From NCBI RefSeq assembly GCF_026041215.1, contig NZ_JAPEIQ010000026.1:248001-312000 (forward strand): 64,000 nt of DNA, read 5' to 3'. Source of the DNA: Hoyosella sp. YIM 151337. GTDB taxonomy: Bacteria; Actinomycetota; Actinomycetes; Mycobacteriales; Mycobacteriaceae. Shown here piece by piece: positions 45,434 to 54,804 of this stretch (position 1 is its first letter; each line of letters opens with the position of its first letter). The position numbers were made by a program, and so were the translations under genes. The notes beneath the pieces are model-generated. The model made no database searches and was not told the origin of the DNA. It saw only the letters and a program-made list of their open reading frames with translations.

Positions 45434-45460
45434 AATTGCGGCCGAAAAGTGTCCGCAATT
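45434..45460 (+). terminator. Inverted repeat after the PhaC-like gene
   Basis: AATTGCGG (45434-45441) and CCGCAATT (45453-45460), perfect 8-bp arms, 11-nt loop, 18 bp after the stop. No T-run follows, so a weak terminator or a protein site. Confidence 0.4.
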
Positions 45461-45503
45461 CTTCATACAGTGGTGTCACCAGGAACGATGAAAGGTGAAG
45501 CCA

Positions 45504-46040
45504 ATGCCCGCAGCCCAGCAAACTGTCGTCAGCTCACGCCTCGAAGCCGAACGAGCAGAACTCCTCGAAGCCCTAGCCATGCAGCGTCACTTTCTCCGCT
45601 ACACCGTCCGGGACCTCACCGACGATCAAGCCCGGCAGCGCACTACGGTCAGCGAATTATGCCTTGGCGGTCTGGTAAAGCATGTGGCGGCGACGGAGCG
45701 CGGCTGGGTGGATTTCATCCTGCAGGGGCCATCCGCACTCGGCAACGCAGACGAAGTTGACTACGAAGCACGCGCGAACGAGTTCAGACTGCTAGACGGT
45801 GAGACTCTCGAGGGCATCTTGAACGAATATGACGAGGTGGCGGCGCGCACTGCGGCTGTCATTGCGGAGCTTCCGAATCTCGATGTGTCACATCCACTTC
45901 CGGACGCACCGTGGTTTCCGCCGGGAGTGACGTGGTCAGCGCGCCGCGTCCTCGTCCATATCCTCGCTGAGACAGCCCAGCACGCTGGCCACGCCGATAT
46001 TCTGCGTGAATCGCTGGACGGCTCCAAGACTATGGGCTAG
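45504..46040 (+). CDS. DinB-family (DUF664-like) protein
   Basis: 178 residues, four-helix DinB fold. Three His fit the metal triad: KHVAATERGW, VHILAETAQHAGHADILRE. Such proteins are often mycothiol-dependent transferases or simply of unknown function in actinobacteria. AAAGG eight nt before the ATG fixes the start. Followed by a strong two-way hairpin. Confidence 0.88.
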   Translation: MPAAQQTVVSSRLEAERAELLEALAMQRHFLRYTVRDLTDDQARQRTTVSELCLGGLVKHVAATERGWVDFILQGPSALGNADEVDYEARANEFRLLDGETLEGILNEYDEVAARTAAVIAELPNLDVSHPLPDAPWFPPGVTWSARRVLVHILAETAQHAGHADILRESLDGSKTMG

Positions 46041-46050
46041 ATCTGGAAGC

Positions 46051-46086
46051 GCTCTCGGCCCCAGTCCCCACACTGGCGCCGAGAGC
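46051..46086. terminator. Two-way hairpin terminator
   Basis: GCTCTCGGC (46051-46059) pairs with GCCGAGAGC (46078-46086); inside, CCAGT pairs with ACTGG, loop CCCCAC. It lies between convergent stops. Confidence 0.8.
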
Positions 46087-46097
46087 ACGCTCCTCAC

Positions 46098-46724
46098 TCA
46101 GCCGTGACGGTCGGTAGCCGCTCCGGCCGACATCATCATCGGATTGTGCAGGTCATAGTAGGTGACCTTGCCCATGATGCGCTCTTCTTCCTGCAACATA
46201 TCGCGCAGGTCGTCAGGCATCTCCATCTTCTCGTGCTCGCGCGCCTCAGCTTCGGAGCGGAAATATACCGCCTCGACATAGCCATCTTCACCATACGTGC
46301 CGAGCGTTGCTCCCATAATCTCTGGCCGCAACTCGTGCATGCGAGACTCGGTCTGCCGCAGCAATTCTCGCATTCGATGAGCATCCGGAGTGTGGCCTTC
46401 GAGAATCTGGACGAACCCGGCCTCATCGGATCCGCCGTCAAGCCAGAGCGTGACATCCGCGCAGTCCATGAATGCCACTGGCCCGTCGAAACACCGTTCG
46501 CACTCGGCCCACCATTCACCCTGCTCTGGGCGATCGCTGTTACGGCGAGCGGCCTCCTCAGACTCGAACCGAACCAGACACACGAACGTCCCGTCGTCAC
46601 TCATACCGCAAGTGCTGCCAAGATAACCGTGCGCACCCGGTTGTAGTTCTTCCGACCAGCGGTCCATGCAGCGGCGCAGTCCGTCCTCGTCCGCTACTTT
46701 GCCCTGAAATACCTGGAGAAACAT
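46098..46724 (-). CDS. Duplicated alpha/beta-barrel protein of unknown function
   Basis: 208 residues made of two similar halves: residues 1-95 (MFLQVFQGKVADEDGLRRCMDRW ... FVCLVRFESEEAARRN) and 110-195 (FVQILEGHTPDAHRMRELL ... VEAVYFRSEAEAREHE). Each half looks like a ferredoxin-like ABM (dimeric alpha/beta barrel) unit, so the chain would form an internal dimer. ABM proteins include monooxygenases and haem-degrading enzymes, but no catalytic residues are obvious here. GAGGAGGGA precedes the ATG at 46724. Confidence 0.78.
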   Translation of the reverse strand: MFLQVFQGKVADEDGLRRCMDRWSEELQPGAHGYLGSTCGMSDDGTFVCLVRFESEEAARRNSDRPEQGEWWAECERCFDGPVAFMDCADVTLWLDGGSDEAGFVQILEGHTPDAHRMRELLRQTESRMHELRPEIMGATLGTYGEDGYVEAVYFRSEAEAREHEKMEMPDDLRDMLQEEERIMGKVTYYDLHNPMMMSAGAATDRHG

Positions 46725-46859
46725 CGTTCCCTCCTCACGCGCAGACACCGGCCCGCCGCAGTCCACTGCCGGAATCCCCGGTCAGCCATACGATCGCGGC
46801 CACTGCACGGATAATCATTCGCTTCACGCGCGCGCAGCGCAAGGGCCGAATTGCCGTGG

Positions 46860-46865
46860 CATACT
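46860..46865 (+). promoter_or_regulatory. -10-like CATACT for leaderless DUF202 gene
   Basis: CATACT, 6 nt, ATG at 46872; four of six match to TATAAT, no Shine-Dalgarno. Confidence 0.45.
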
Positions 46866-46871
46866 GCCGTC

Positions 46872-47204
46872 ATGCGGCCTGACGAACGCTTCACGCTCGC
46901 GAGCGAACGCACGTTCCTGGCCTGGATGCGCACCGCTCTGGGGCTCATGGTGGCGGGCATCGCGATCATTCATGTGGTTCCGGACTTCAGCACCCAAACA
47001 TTCCGCAGCATCATCGGTTTCGCGTTCGTTGCCCTCGCCTGCGTCGCGGCAGTTGAAGGGTTGCGGCGCTGGCGGCAAGTGAGCAACGCCTTGGCGACCG
47101 GCTCCGACATGCCTGGTCCGCGTGCTTTGACTGTCATCACGATCGGCGTCACTGTGGTCGGAGTCGGTACCCTCCTCGCCATCGCGATAGATTTCGCCAC
47201 CTGA
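46872..47204 (+). CDS. DUF202 membrane protein
   Basis: 110 residues with three membrane helices. The opening RFTLASERTFLAWMRTALGLMVAGIA is the DUF202 signature; the family is related to the yeast VTC4 membrane part and its bacterial role is unknown. The start at 46872 is chosen from that signature. It precedes an iron-exporter-like gene by 131 bp on the same strand. Confidence 0.88.
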   Translation: MRPDERFTLASERTFLAWMRTALGLMVAGIAIIHVVPDFSTQTFRSIIGFAFVALACVAAVEGLRRWRQVSNALATGSDMPGPRALTVITIGVTVVGVGTLLAIAIDFAT

Positions 47205-47335
47205 CCGGTCCAAGATTCGCCTTGCCGAAGAATTCTTTGCCTTCAGTCACAGAAAAAACGCAGGCCAGCGCGATTTAGGTAGCTCGCGCAGACACGGTAA
47301 CGTCGCCCCCGAAACGTCGGATGAAAGGGAGTGCA

Positions 47336-48454
47336 GTGACCCCGGAGAGCCAGCCGGAGCCTATTGAGCGTTACAGCGCGGGCAACCGGCCGCCGCCGAC
47401 CGCGAAAGATATCCGCCGCTGGCGCCGCTACCTCGCAAACGAGCGAGCTGAGGCCGCCGTCTACCGTGATCTGGCTGATCGGCGCACCGGCGAAGAGCGA
47501 GAAATTCTGCTCGCGCTCGCCCACGCTGAAGGGCGGCACGAGGAACACTGGCGACAGCTGCTCGGCAATCAGGTGGGTATGCCTCTTCGTGGTGACGTGC
47601 GCACCCGAATGCTCGGTTTCCTGGCGCGCCGGTTCGGTTCCGTGTTTGTACTGGCCCTGGTGCAGCGGGCGGAAAAACGTTCACCGTACGCGTCGGATCG
47701 CGACGCCACTGACGCGATGAGCGCGGACGAGCATATTCACGAAGAAGTCGTACGGGCGCTCGCGACCCGGGGCCGCAACAGATTGTCGGGCACCTTCCGG
47801 GCCGCGGTGTTCGGCGCCAACGACGGTCTCGTGAGCAATTTGGCGCTGATACTGGGATTCGCTGGCAGCGGGGTCGACAACGAGGTCGTATTGCTGGCGG
47901 GCGTCGCGGGTTTGCTGTCGGGAGCGCTCTCGATGGGAGCGGGTGAGTATGTTTCGGTTCGTTCGCAGCGTGAATTGCTAGAGGCATCAACACCGAGCGC
48001 TGAGACACGCCACGCGGTGCCGAAGCTGGACGTCAATGCGAATGAACTTGCGCTGGTGTACCGCGCACGCGGCATGTCGGCTACCGATGCCGAGCATCGG
48101 GCTGCTCAGATCCTCAGGAACTCCGAGCACACCGAGCACGAATCCGGTCCCGCGCAAAGCGAGACACAGGAAGCGGTGGGCACTGGGATCCGGGCCGCTG
48201 GCGCGAGCTTTCTTTTCTTCGCATCTGGCGCGCTGATTCCGGTGCTGCCGTACCTCGCAGGATTGCAGGGACTCGCCGCGATGGTGACGTCAATCTTGCT
48301 GGTCGGCGCGGCGCTCATGGTGACAGGCGTGACGGTAGGGCTGTTATCCGGTGGCCCCCCGCTGAAGCGGGCGCTACGCCAGCTCGCTATCGGCTACGGC
48401 GCCGCGGCGGCGACGTACATGCTTGGCCTCGCGTTCGGCACGGCGCTCGGCTAG
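47336..48454 (+). CDS. MbfA-like ferritin-VIT1 fusion (iron/manganese exporter)
   Basis: 372 residues. An N-terminal rubrerythrin/ferritin-like helical domain (WRRYLANERAEAAVYRDLADR ... LALAHAEGRHEEHWRQLL; Glu and ExxH residues for a di-iron site) is joined to a C-terminal VIT1/CCC1 transporter (AAVFGANDGLVSNLALILGF, GALSMGAGEYVSVRSQRE, RALRQLAIGYGAAAATYMLG). In rhizobia such proteins (MbfA) export iron and protect from peroxide. GTG start at 47336 behind AAAGGGAG. Its stop interlocks with that of the antiporter. Confidence 0.9.
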   Translation: MTPESQPEPIERYSAGNRPPPTAKDIRRWRRYLANERAEAAVYRDLADRRTGEEREILLALAHAEGRHEEHWRQLLGNQVGMPLRGDVRTRMLGFLARRFGSVFVLALVQRAEKRSPYASDRDATDAMSADEHIHEEVVRALATRGRNRLSGTFRAAVFGANDGLVSNLALILGFAGSGVDNEVVLLAGVAGLLSGALSMGAGEYVSVRSQRELLEASTPSAETRHAVPKLDVNANELALVYRARGMSATDAEHRAAQILRNSEHTEHESGPAQSETQEAVGTGIRAAGASFLFFASGALIPVLPYLAGLQGLAAMVTSILLVGAALMVTGVTVGLLSGGPPLKRALRQLAIGYGAAAATYMLGLAFGTALG

Positions 48455-50157
48455 CTAGTACCGCTCTCGTCCTCCTCGGGCCGGTCACGATCAAGATCTT
48501 CGTCGTTGCCGGGGCCGCCCGCCTCGAGTTCGCTAATCATCTCAGCCAGCGAATTCGCGGCAGTCGTCGCGGCAAACGCGAATGGCTCGAGCACGATATC
48601 CGCCCCCGAACGCTGCAACTCATATGCGTCGTGCATCGTGTGCGCCGTCAGTGCGACACAGCCGCGATAGTCGTGGTGACGCAGACCGTGCAGCAGCGCC
48701 TTGTTGGTGTCGAGCACTGGCACCGTACTGACCACGTAGCGCGCGCGAGAGAGCGGCAGCGTCTCCAGGAAATGAACATCCTCGGCGCTGCCGAAGACCG
48801 CGGAGACGTTTGTCCGATCGTTCTTGTCCACCTTGTGCGGATCGAAATCGACTGCCAGCACCTTCCAGCCAGACTGCCCGAGCCGGTCCGCCACATGACC
48901 GCCGAAGCGGCCGAGGCCATACAAGATGACGTCGGTATCTTGTGGTGGATCGCTGAGCGACACTGTGCGGCCTTGCGTCCGGTCAAAGATTCGCTCGAGC
49001 CACGGCCCGATCTTCGCGTAGATCTGGTGCGAATACAGAATGAGATACGTTGATCCGCCGATGGTGATCAGGCCAACCACCGTAATGAGGCTTACGGTCG
49101 CGTTGCTGATATGTCCGAGACTTAGCCCCAATGCCGCAAGAATCAGCGAGAACTCGGAAATCTGTGCGACTGTGAGGCCCGCGAGGAATCCCACTCGTAC
49201 CGGATAGCGCATCAGGGACATGATGATCACGACGATCAGCGGGTTTCCGATCAGCACGAACAGCGAGAAGATGACAGCCGCGGTCAGCTGGGCCGCGGCG
49301 TCAGTGAACTCGAGCTGCGCGCCGAGGGCAAGAAAGAAGAACAACAGGAGGAAATCGCGGAGACTTACCAGCCGTGCGCCCAGCGCATCCCGGTACGGTG
49401 TGGACGCAAGCGAGACGCCGGCTAAGAACGCTCCTACCTCGGAGCTGAAGCCTAGCCAGTCGCTGAAGGCAGCTACCGCGACCGCGTACGCTACGCCGAA
49501 AAGAACCAGGAGCTCCTGCGACTGCGCTATATAGCGAATGAGGTGCGGAATGACCCACTTCATCAGCGCCGCGATACCAGCGAGCAGCCCCAGGCCCTTG
49601 AGCAGGACTTCGCCAACCCCGAGCGCGATGTTGTCGGTTGCCTCCTGCCCGAACGCGGTGAGGCCGATCATCACCAGCACCACGACGATGTCCTGCACGA
49701 TGAGGAACCCCACCGCGATCCGGCCGTGCAACTGTTCGAGTTCTCGTTTATCGGAAAGAAGCTTGACGATGATGATCGTTGAGGAGAACGTCAGTGCGAC
49801 CGCGACATAGATTGCCGTCACCGTATCCATGCCGAGCGCTATGGCAATGAAGTAACCGACTACCGACGTAAAGACAACCTGCCCCAGCCCGGTGGCAAGC
49901 GCAATTGGCCCGGTGGTCCTGATGAGATGCAAATCGAGCTTTAGGCCCACGAGGAACAGGAGGATCGCGATACCAAGATGCGCGAGAAGTTCAACAGTTC
50001 CTTCGGCGGTGACCCAGCCCAGACCCACAGGTCCCACGAAAATACCCACGCCGATGAACGCAACGATGAGCGGCTGCTTCAAGCGCACCGCAAGCAGCGC
50101 TACCACCGCGGCGATCGCGAGCACAGCCGCGATGAGCGAAAAAGCATGCAGTTCCAT
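48451..50157 (-). CDS. Monovalent cation:proton antiporter, KefB type
   Basis: 568 residues. The CPA2 exchanger domain has about 12 membrane helices with the conserved GVFLAGVSLA-like segment (SEVGAFLAGVSLASTPYRD) and VALTFSSTIIIVKLLSD. A cytosolic TrkA-N/RCK domain follows (VILYGLGRFGGHVADRL, Rossmann loop near residue 415). It should exchange K+ or Na+ for protons under nucleotide control. The ATG at 50157 with GGGGGG upstream is preferred over an earlier in-frame ATG. The acidic tail (EEDESGTS) is ordinary. Confidence 0.9.
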   Translation of the reverse strand: MELHAFSLIAAVLAIAAVVALLAVRLKQPLIVAFIGVGIFVGPVGLGWVTAEGTVELLAHLGIAILLFLVGLKLDLHLIRTTGPIALATGLGQVVFTSVVGYFIAIALGMDTVTAIYVAVALTFSSTIIIVKLLSDKRELEQLHGRIAVGFLIVQDIVVVLVMIGLTAFGQEATDNIALGVGEVLLKGLGLLAGIAALMKWVIPHLIRYIAQSQELLVLFGVAYAVAVAAFSDWLGFSSEVGAFLAGVSLASTPYRDALGARLVSLRDFLLLFFFLALGAQLEFTDAAAQLTAAVIFSLFVLIGNPLIVVIIMSLMRYPVRVGFLAGLTVAQISEFSLILAALGLSLGHISNATVSLITVVGLITIGGSTYLILYSHQIYAKIGPWLERIFDRTQGRTVSLSDPPQDTDVILYGLGRFGGHVADRLGQSGWKVLAVDFDPHKVDKNDRTNVSAVFGSAEDVHFLETLPLSRARYVVSTVPVLDTNKALLHGLRHHDYRGCVALTAHTMHDAYELQRSGADIVLEPFAFAATTAANSLAEMISELEAGGPGNDEDLDRDRPEEDESGTS

Positions 50158-50327
50158 TGCCCCCCGATCAGCCAGCCGAGTGCTACTCCTACCTTCGCAC
50201 ACTCACGCACGTAAAGTTAAAGGGGACGTAAGGCAGCCCGACTCACACGCGGAAACCGTTGTGTACCAGTACGTCGGGTGCCAAGATCACAGCATGTCAC
50301 GAGACCAGCGACGAAGCGGGGCGGCCG

Positions 50328-51596
50328 GTGCCTGACCACAGATCCTCTCCAGTGTCAGAAGTTGCACAGGCGGCTGGGCTCACCGGCGCGGCTCAGGACT
50401 CCCCCGCCGAACCGCAGCGTCCCCGCCACCGCGGCGATTTCATCGGTGCCGGCGGGCGCTGGGTCGCCACGTGGAGCCTGCGGCTCATCCTGTTCGCCGC
50501 GGCGGCGTACATCGTAGGCTGGGTCGTCGGCAAGATGTGGGTGATCGCTCTGCCGGTCGCCCTGGCGATCATTATTTCAACCGTGTTGTGGCCGATCGCC
50601 GGCTGGCTGCACCGGCATCACCTTCCGGCCGCGCTTGCGTCCATGCTGAGCCTGCTGCTCGCGTTCGGCATATTCGGAGGCTTGATCGCGTCGATCGTGC
50701 CGTCCGTCGCTGAAGACGCCCCGGCGCTCGCCGAACAGGCAGAGCAGGGAATCATCAGCATCCAGGAATGGATTTCCGGACCGCCGCTGAACATCGAGCC
50801 CGAACAGCTCAACGAATACGTTCAGGCAGTCGGAGGCGTCCTTCAAGAGAGTGCTGACCGCATTGCCTCAGGAGTGTTCGTCGGCATCGGTGCCGCCACG
50901 TCCATCATCATCACACTCGTCCTGTCGCTGGTTCTGACGTTCTTCTTCCTCAAGGACGGGCTGCGGTTTCTCCCGTGGTTTTTGCGCTCCACAGGCGGCC
51001 CCGGAGCGCACCACGTCGCCGAGGTTCTGCGACGCCAGTGGAAGACTCTCGCCGGTTTCATTCGGGCCCAGGCCATCGTGAGCTTCGTCGATGCGTTCTT
51101 CATCTGGATCGGTCTCATCGTGATGGGTGTGCCGCTCGCGAATGCCCTCGCGATCATCACCTTCATCGCCGGGTTCGTCCCGATCGTCGGTGCGTTCGTC
51201 GCCGGTGCGCTCGCTGTGCTCGTCGCGCTCGTAGCCAATGGCTTGGTGAACGCGCTGATCGTTCTCGGCATTATCGTTGCAGTGCAGCAACTCGAGAGCA
51301 ATATTCTGCAGCCGATTCTTCAAAGCCGGTCCATGAACCTGCACCCGGTGGTCGTCCTGCTCTCGGTGACTGCCGGTGCCAGGTTGTTCGGTATCGTGGG
51401 CGCCTTCCTCGCGGTTCCCGTCGCGGCGATGGTCGCCGTCGCGGTCCGCTACGTCGGTGAGGTCCTGGACGAGCGGACCGAGGCCGAGCAGCAAGCCCTC
51501 GACAAGAAGCCGCAAGCGCCACCCCCCGGGCGTACTAATGAGGCTGACAAGGAAGCACCGCTGCAGGAAAGCGAGCTCCCAGATCGGTCGCCGTGA
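50328..51596 (+). CDS. AI-2E family permease
   Basis: About 422 residues, 7-8 membrane helices. Family features: VALAIIISTVLWPIAGWL, LVLSLVLTFFFLKDGLRFLPWF, GFIRAQAIVSFVDAFFIWIGL, GFVPIVGAFVAGALAVLVAL and NILQPILQSRSMNLHPVVVLLSVTAG. The family includes the AI-2 exporter TqsA and Na+/H+ antiporters; substrate unknown. The start is uncertain: GTG 50328 (chosen), GTG 50352 or TTG 50259. The hydrophilic, Glu/Lys/Pro-rich C-terminus is cytosolic. Confidence 0.88.
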   Translation: MPDHRSSPVSEVAQAAGLTGAAQDSPAEPQRPRHRGDFIGAGGRWVATWSLRLILFAAAAYIVGWVVGKMWVIALPVALAIIISTVLWPIAGWLHRHHLPAALASMLSLLLAFGIFGGLIASIVPSVAEDAPALAEQAEQGIISIQEWISGPPLNIEPEQLNEYVQAVGGVLQESADRIASGVFVGIGAATSIIITLVLSLVLTFFFLKDGLRFLPWFLRSTGGPGAHHVAEVLRRQWKTLAGFIRAQAIVSFVDAFFIWIGLIVMGVPLANALAIITFIAGFVPIVGAFVAGALAVLVALVANGLVNALIVLGIIVAVQQLESNILQPILQSRSMNLHPVVVLLSVTAGARLFGIVGAFLAVPVAAMVAVAVRYVGEVLDERTEAEQQALDKKPQAPPPGRTNEADKEAPLQESELPDRSP

Positions 51597-51681
51597 ATCT
51601 GGAAAATCCCCACCGGGTATCGGACGGCCTTCCGTAGGCTGGTGCCGACATTGGTACGGCAACGGCGATAGGTGAGTTCGA

Positions 51682-52725
51682 ATGACAGGGCTGTCAGGTC
51701 CAACTGGGGTGGTGGGCCCAATCGGCGTCCACGGCGGGCGGCTGCTCGCGCGGACCGCTGACGCCGTGCTCGACGGCACCGTGGTGGGCGGCTTCTCACG
51801 ACTGGGCATTGTCGCGCGGCGCGCACTACCCGCGTGGCCTGCAGATCCCGAGCCGGAAAGCCTCCGGGACCGGACAGCACTTGTGACGGGTGCTGGTTCC
51901 GGGATCGGACTGGCAGCGGCAGCCGGGCTCGCCGCACTCGGCGCCCGCGTGCTCCTTGGCGTGCGTTCCCAGGAGAAAGGCGCGGCCGCTGAGCAGCGGA
52001 TCCGAGTGACGGTGCCGAACGCCAATCTCGCGATCGTCATGAATGACGTCGCCGACCTGGGATCGGTGCGCAGTACCGCACGCGACATCATTTCGAATGA
52101 GCCGCGCCTCGACATCATCGTCCACAACGCGGGCGTCCTGCCTCACGAGCGGGAAGAGACCGCAGACGGGCACGAGGTTACTTTCGCGACCCACGTCCTC
52201 GGGCCCATTCTGTTGACTGAACTCGCACGCCCGGCACTGCGCGCCTCCGGCAAGAGCCGGGTGATCTTCGTGTCGTCCGGAGGCATGTACACGCAGCGAC
52301 TGCCTGTCGACGACCCCGAATACCGCGCCGGGGGCTACAAAGGCGCGACTGCCTACGCGCGGACTAAACGCATGCAGGTTGCGCTAACGCCGTTGCTGGC
52401 TCAGCGCTGGGGCTCGGAAGGAGTCGATGTGCATGCGATGCATCCCGGCTGGGCTGATACGCCTGGTGTGGTTGACGCTCTGCCTGGCTTTCACAGGGTG
52501 ATGAAGCCATTGCTGCGCGATGCGAAGGCTGCCGCCGACACGATCGTGTGGCTCGCGGCTGCGCAGCCGCCACCACCGGTCGGGCGATTCTGGCATGACC
52601 GGCGATCGCGCGCTGTGCACCGGCTGCCTGGCACCCGCCAATCATCCGAGGATGTTTTGCGAATCTGGCGGTATTGCGCTCATGCACTTGGGATTTCGCC
52701 GGTGCATCCCGCGGGACCGTCCTGA
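51682..52725 (+). CDS. Short-chain dehydrogenase, DHRS12-like
   Basis: 347 residues. Rossmann loop TGAGSGIGLAAAAG near residue 70, VHNAGVLPHE, VSSGGMYTQRL with the Ser, and YARTKRMQ with Tyr/Lys. About 65 extra N-terminal residues precede the fold, as in the DHRS12/FLJ13639-like group. The PHPGW-type HPGWADTPGV is typical. Substrate unknown. AGGTGAG precedes the ATG. It ends 6 bp before the convergent MOSC gene. Confidence 0.88.
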   Translation: MTGLSGPTGVVGPIGVHGGRLLARTADAVLDGTVVGGFSRLGIVARRALPAWPADPEPESLRDRTALVTGAGSGIGLAAAAGLAALGARVLLGVRSQEKGAAAEQRIRVTVPNANLAIVMNDVADLGSVRSTARDIISNEPRLDIIVHNAGVLPHEREETADGHEVTFATHVLGPILLTELARPALRASGKSRVIFVSSGGMYTQRLPVDDPEYRAGGYKGATAYARTKRMQVALTPLLAQRWGSEGVDVHAMHPGWADTPGVVDALPGFHRVMKPLLRDAKAAADTIVWLAAAQPPPPVGRFWHDRRSRAVHRLPGTRQSSEDVLRIWRYCAHALGISPVHPAGPS

Positions 52726-52731
52726 CAGACC

Positions 52732-53409
52732 CTAGGCGCGCCGCGCGAGGGATTTGCGCAGCCCGTCCTTCCATGACGCGGCCAGTGCGGCAACGCCGAG
52801 CGCTTCGTGAATCTCGCCGGCTGCGACGGGCCCAGGCTGACAGAGCATCGCGAACATTGTGGCGACCGTCGGCGCCGAACTGCGCTCCACCAGTAGCATT
52901 CCGCCCCGCACTGGCACTTCCCCTGGCTGCAGTACCCGGGCGTACCAGCCGCACCGGCCGGAGTCAACCATATCGGCGATGATCGCTTTAGTGCCGGTAC
53001 GCATACCGAGTTTGAAGCAGGGCTGGCGGGGCTGAGAAACCTGGACGAGTGCCTCACCCCATTGCCAGACGTCTCCAATGCGCACCGTGCTTTCCAGCGC
53101 GCCGCGCAGCGAGACGTTCTCACCGACCTGGCCCGGCTCGAGACTGTAGCCCTCGGCCGCCCAGTCAGAGTAGTGTTCCGCCGGGTACAGGTACACCGCT
53201 TTGTCGGCGCCTCCGTGGTTGATGAGATCTGCCTGCCCGTCCCCATCGAGGTTCGTCGCCCGCAGCGCGACTCGCTCGCTCGTGACAGGGTGCTTCACGA
53301 TCGCGCTTTGCACACGCTCACGGCCGAACATGCCTAAATCAGCAGGCTGCCCGACGAACACGCCGTCAACGATGAGTTTCTTCGGATGATCGCTCAGGGT
53401 GCTCGCCAC
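52732..53409 (-). CDS. MOSC-domain protein (YiiM-like)
   Basis: 225 residues. MOSC fold with the conserved Cys in QPRQPCFKLGMR, plus HGGADKAVYLYPAEHY and GENVSLRG, then a helical C-terminal domain of about 60 residues. YiiM/MOSC proteins carry molybdenum cofactor and act in reductase chains (e.g. reduction of N-hydroxylated bases). GTG start 7 nt after a TACGCT box (minus strand), no good ribosome site, so probably leaderless. Confidence 0.87.
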   Translation of the reverse strand: MASTLSDHPKKLIVDGVFVGQPADLGMFGRERVQSAIVKHPVTSERVALRATNLDGDGQADLINHGGADKAVYLYPAEHYSDWAAEGYSLEPGQVGENVSLRGALESTVRIGDVWQWGEALVQVSQPRQPCFKLGMRTGTKAIIADMVDSGRCGWYARVLQPGEVPVRGGMLLVERSSAPTVATMFAMLCQPGPVAAGEIHEALGVAALAASWKDGLRKSLARRA

Positions 53410-53416
53410 GCACCCC

Positions 53417-53422
53417 AGCGTA
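53417..53422 (-). promoter_or_regulatory. -10 box TACGCT for leaderless MOSC gene
   Basis: On the minus strand TACGCT, 7 nt, GTG at 53409. It overlaps the 3' side of the P450 gene region. Confidence 0.45.
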
Positions 53423-53428
53423 ACGGCG

Positions 53429-54760
53429 CTACACCGGCCACGCGATGATCCGGCCGCCACGGCGCGGGGTGAGGGTGATGTTGCGCGGCGTCGGAGGTTC
53501 GGGGGCAGCCCGGTCGGCGGTGAAGGTGTAGTGACTCAGCGCGGCACGCAGCACCTCAACACCTTCCATCTGCGCGAACCCGGCACCAAGGCAGCGCCGG
53601 ATGCCGCCGCCGAAAGGAATCCACGTGTTGGGCGCTGGGCTGCTGCCAAGGAAACGCTCGGGCCGGAACGCTTCTGGATCCTCGTGATTCTTCGCATCGG
53701 ACTGAACAACTCCGATGATGGGCATCACCGTGTAACCGGCCGGAATGCGGTATCCGCCGATCTCTATGTCTTCCGTGAGCTTGCGCGCGACTTCGTAAAT
53801 CACCGGCCGTAAGCGCAGCGCTTCCTTGAAGATCGCTTCGAGGTATTTGTCGTCGCCGGATAGCGCCGCTTCGCGGCCGAGTCGCTGACGCTCGGGATCG
53901 CGCGCGAGTTCATGGAAACACCACGACAGTGCGGTTGCTGTGGTTTCGTGTCCGGCGAGCAAGAGTGTGATCAACTGGTCGCGCAGTTCCTCGTCGGTGA
54001 GGCGGTCACCATCATCGTCAACCGAGATCATCTGTGAGAGCACGTCTTTACGATCAGCAAGATCCGGCACACGGCGCCGTTCACGGATCTCGGCGGCAAG
54101 CAGTGTGTCGATCTCGCGCTGCATCGCGACGGTTTTCCGCCACGGCGGGAGCCGGCGCAACCGCGGGCTCTGCAGCCCCAGGAACGTCAGCATGGTGGAG
54201 CTAACGAGTTTCCCGAGCAGCGTGCGCAATGCATCGAGGCGGGGTCCTTCTGCGACGCCGAACACGACTCGCATGATGATCTCGAGGGTGAGTGCCTGCA
54301 TCCGCTCGTGCGTCTCGAATCGAGTGCCAATCGGCCACTGCGCGATCTCCTGCAGGGCGAGCCGCTCCACCATCGTGCGATAGCCGCGCAGCGCAGACCC
54401 GTGAAACGCCGGCATCAGCAGCGTACGCAGCCTTTTGTGGACGTTTTCATCCGTCGTGAGGACGGAACGCTCCCCCATGATCGGCGCGAGGATCATGTTC
54501 CCTTCGCCCGCGTGAAAACGGCTTGCCGGTCCGCTGAATACGGTGCGTATGTCCTCAGGGTTCGCGAGCTGAACGAGGTTGCGGTCGGGATATATATCGA
54601 GGGTGAAGACGTCACCGTACCGTTCGCGCAGGGCCGGGAGCCATTCATGGCGGTGCCGCCCAAACCGCCAGGTTTGAATGGCCATCGGGAGTTTCGGCCC
54701 GGGCGGAGTCTCGGTGGGCAGTGCCCGAGGCTGTGTGTGCGGTTCGTGTGTGGCGGTCAT
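53429..54760 (-). CDS. Cytochrome P450
   Basis: 443 residues, no membrane anchor, soluble bacterial type. I-helix LLLAGHETTATALSW, K-helix EALRLRP with ExxR, and haem loop FGGGIRRCLGAGFA with Cys390 as ligand. It will need a ferredoxin and a reductase; neither is nearby. The ATG at 54760 sits behind GAGGGGA; an earlier ATG at 54793 lacks a site. It is divergent from a TetR gene with a repeat-rich spacer, so that regulator probably controls it. Substrate unknown. Confidence 0.93.
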   Translation of the reverse strand: MTATHEPHTQPRALPTETPPGPKLPMAIQTWRFGRHRHEWLPALRERYGDVFTLDIYPDRNLVQLANPEDIRTVFSGPASRFHAGEGNMILAPIMGERSVLTTDENVHKRLRTLLMPAFHGSALRGYRTMVERLALQEIAQWPIGTRFETHERMQALTLEIIMRVVFGVAEGPRLDALRTLLGKLVSSTMLTFLGLQSPRLRRLPPWRKTVAMQREIDTLLAAEIRERRRVPDLADRKDVLSQMISVDDDGDRLTDEELRDQLITLLLAGHETTATALSWCFHELARDPERQRLGREAALSGDDKYLEAIFKEALRLRPVIYEVARKLTEDIEIGGYRIPAGYTVMPIIGVVQSDAKNHEDPEAFRPERFLGSSPAPNTWIPFGGGIRRCLGAGFAQMEGVEVLRAALSHYTFTADRAAPEPPTPRNITLTPRRGGRIIAWPV

Positions 54761-54804
54761 CGTGGTCCCCTCCCCGGCGAGGCTACTCAGCACTTCCCTT
54801 ATTT

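Noticed and set aside
50868..52127. 419-codon minus-strand frame over the AI-2E and SDR genes
   Set aside because: It spans two real genes and their spacer; composition is typical of antisense shadow.
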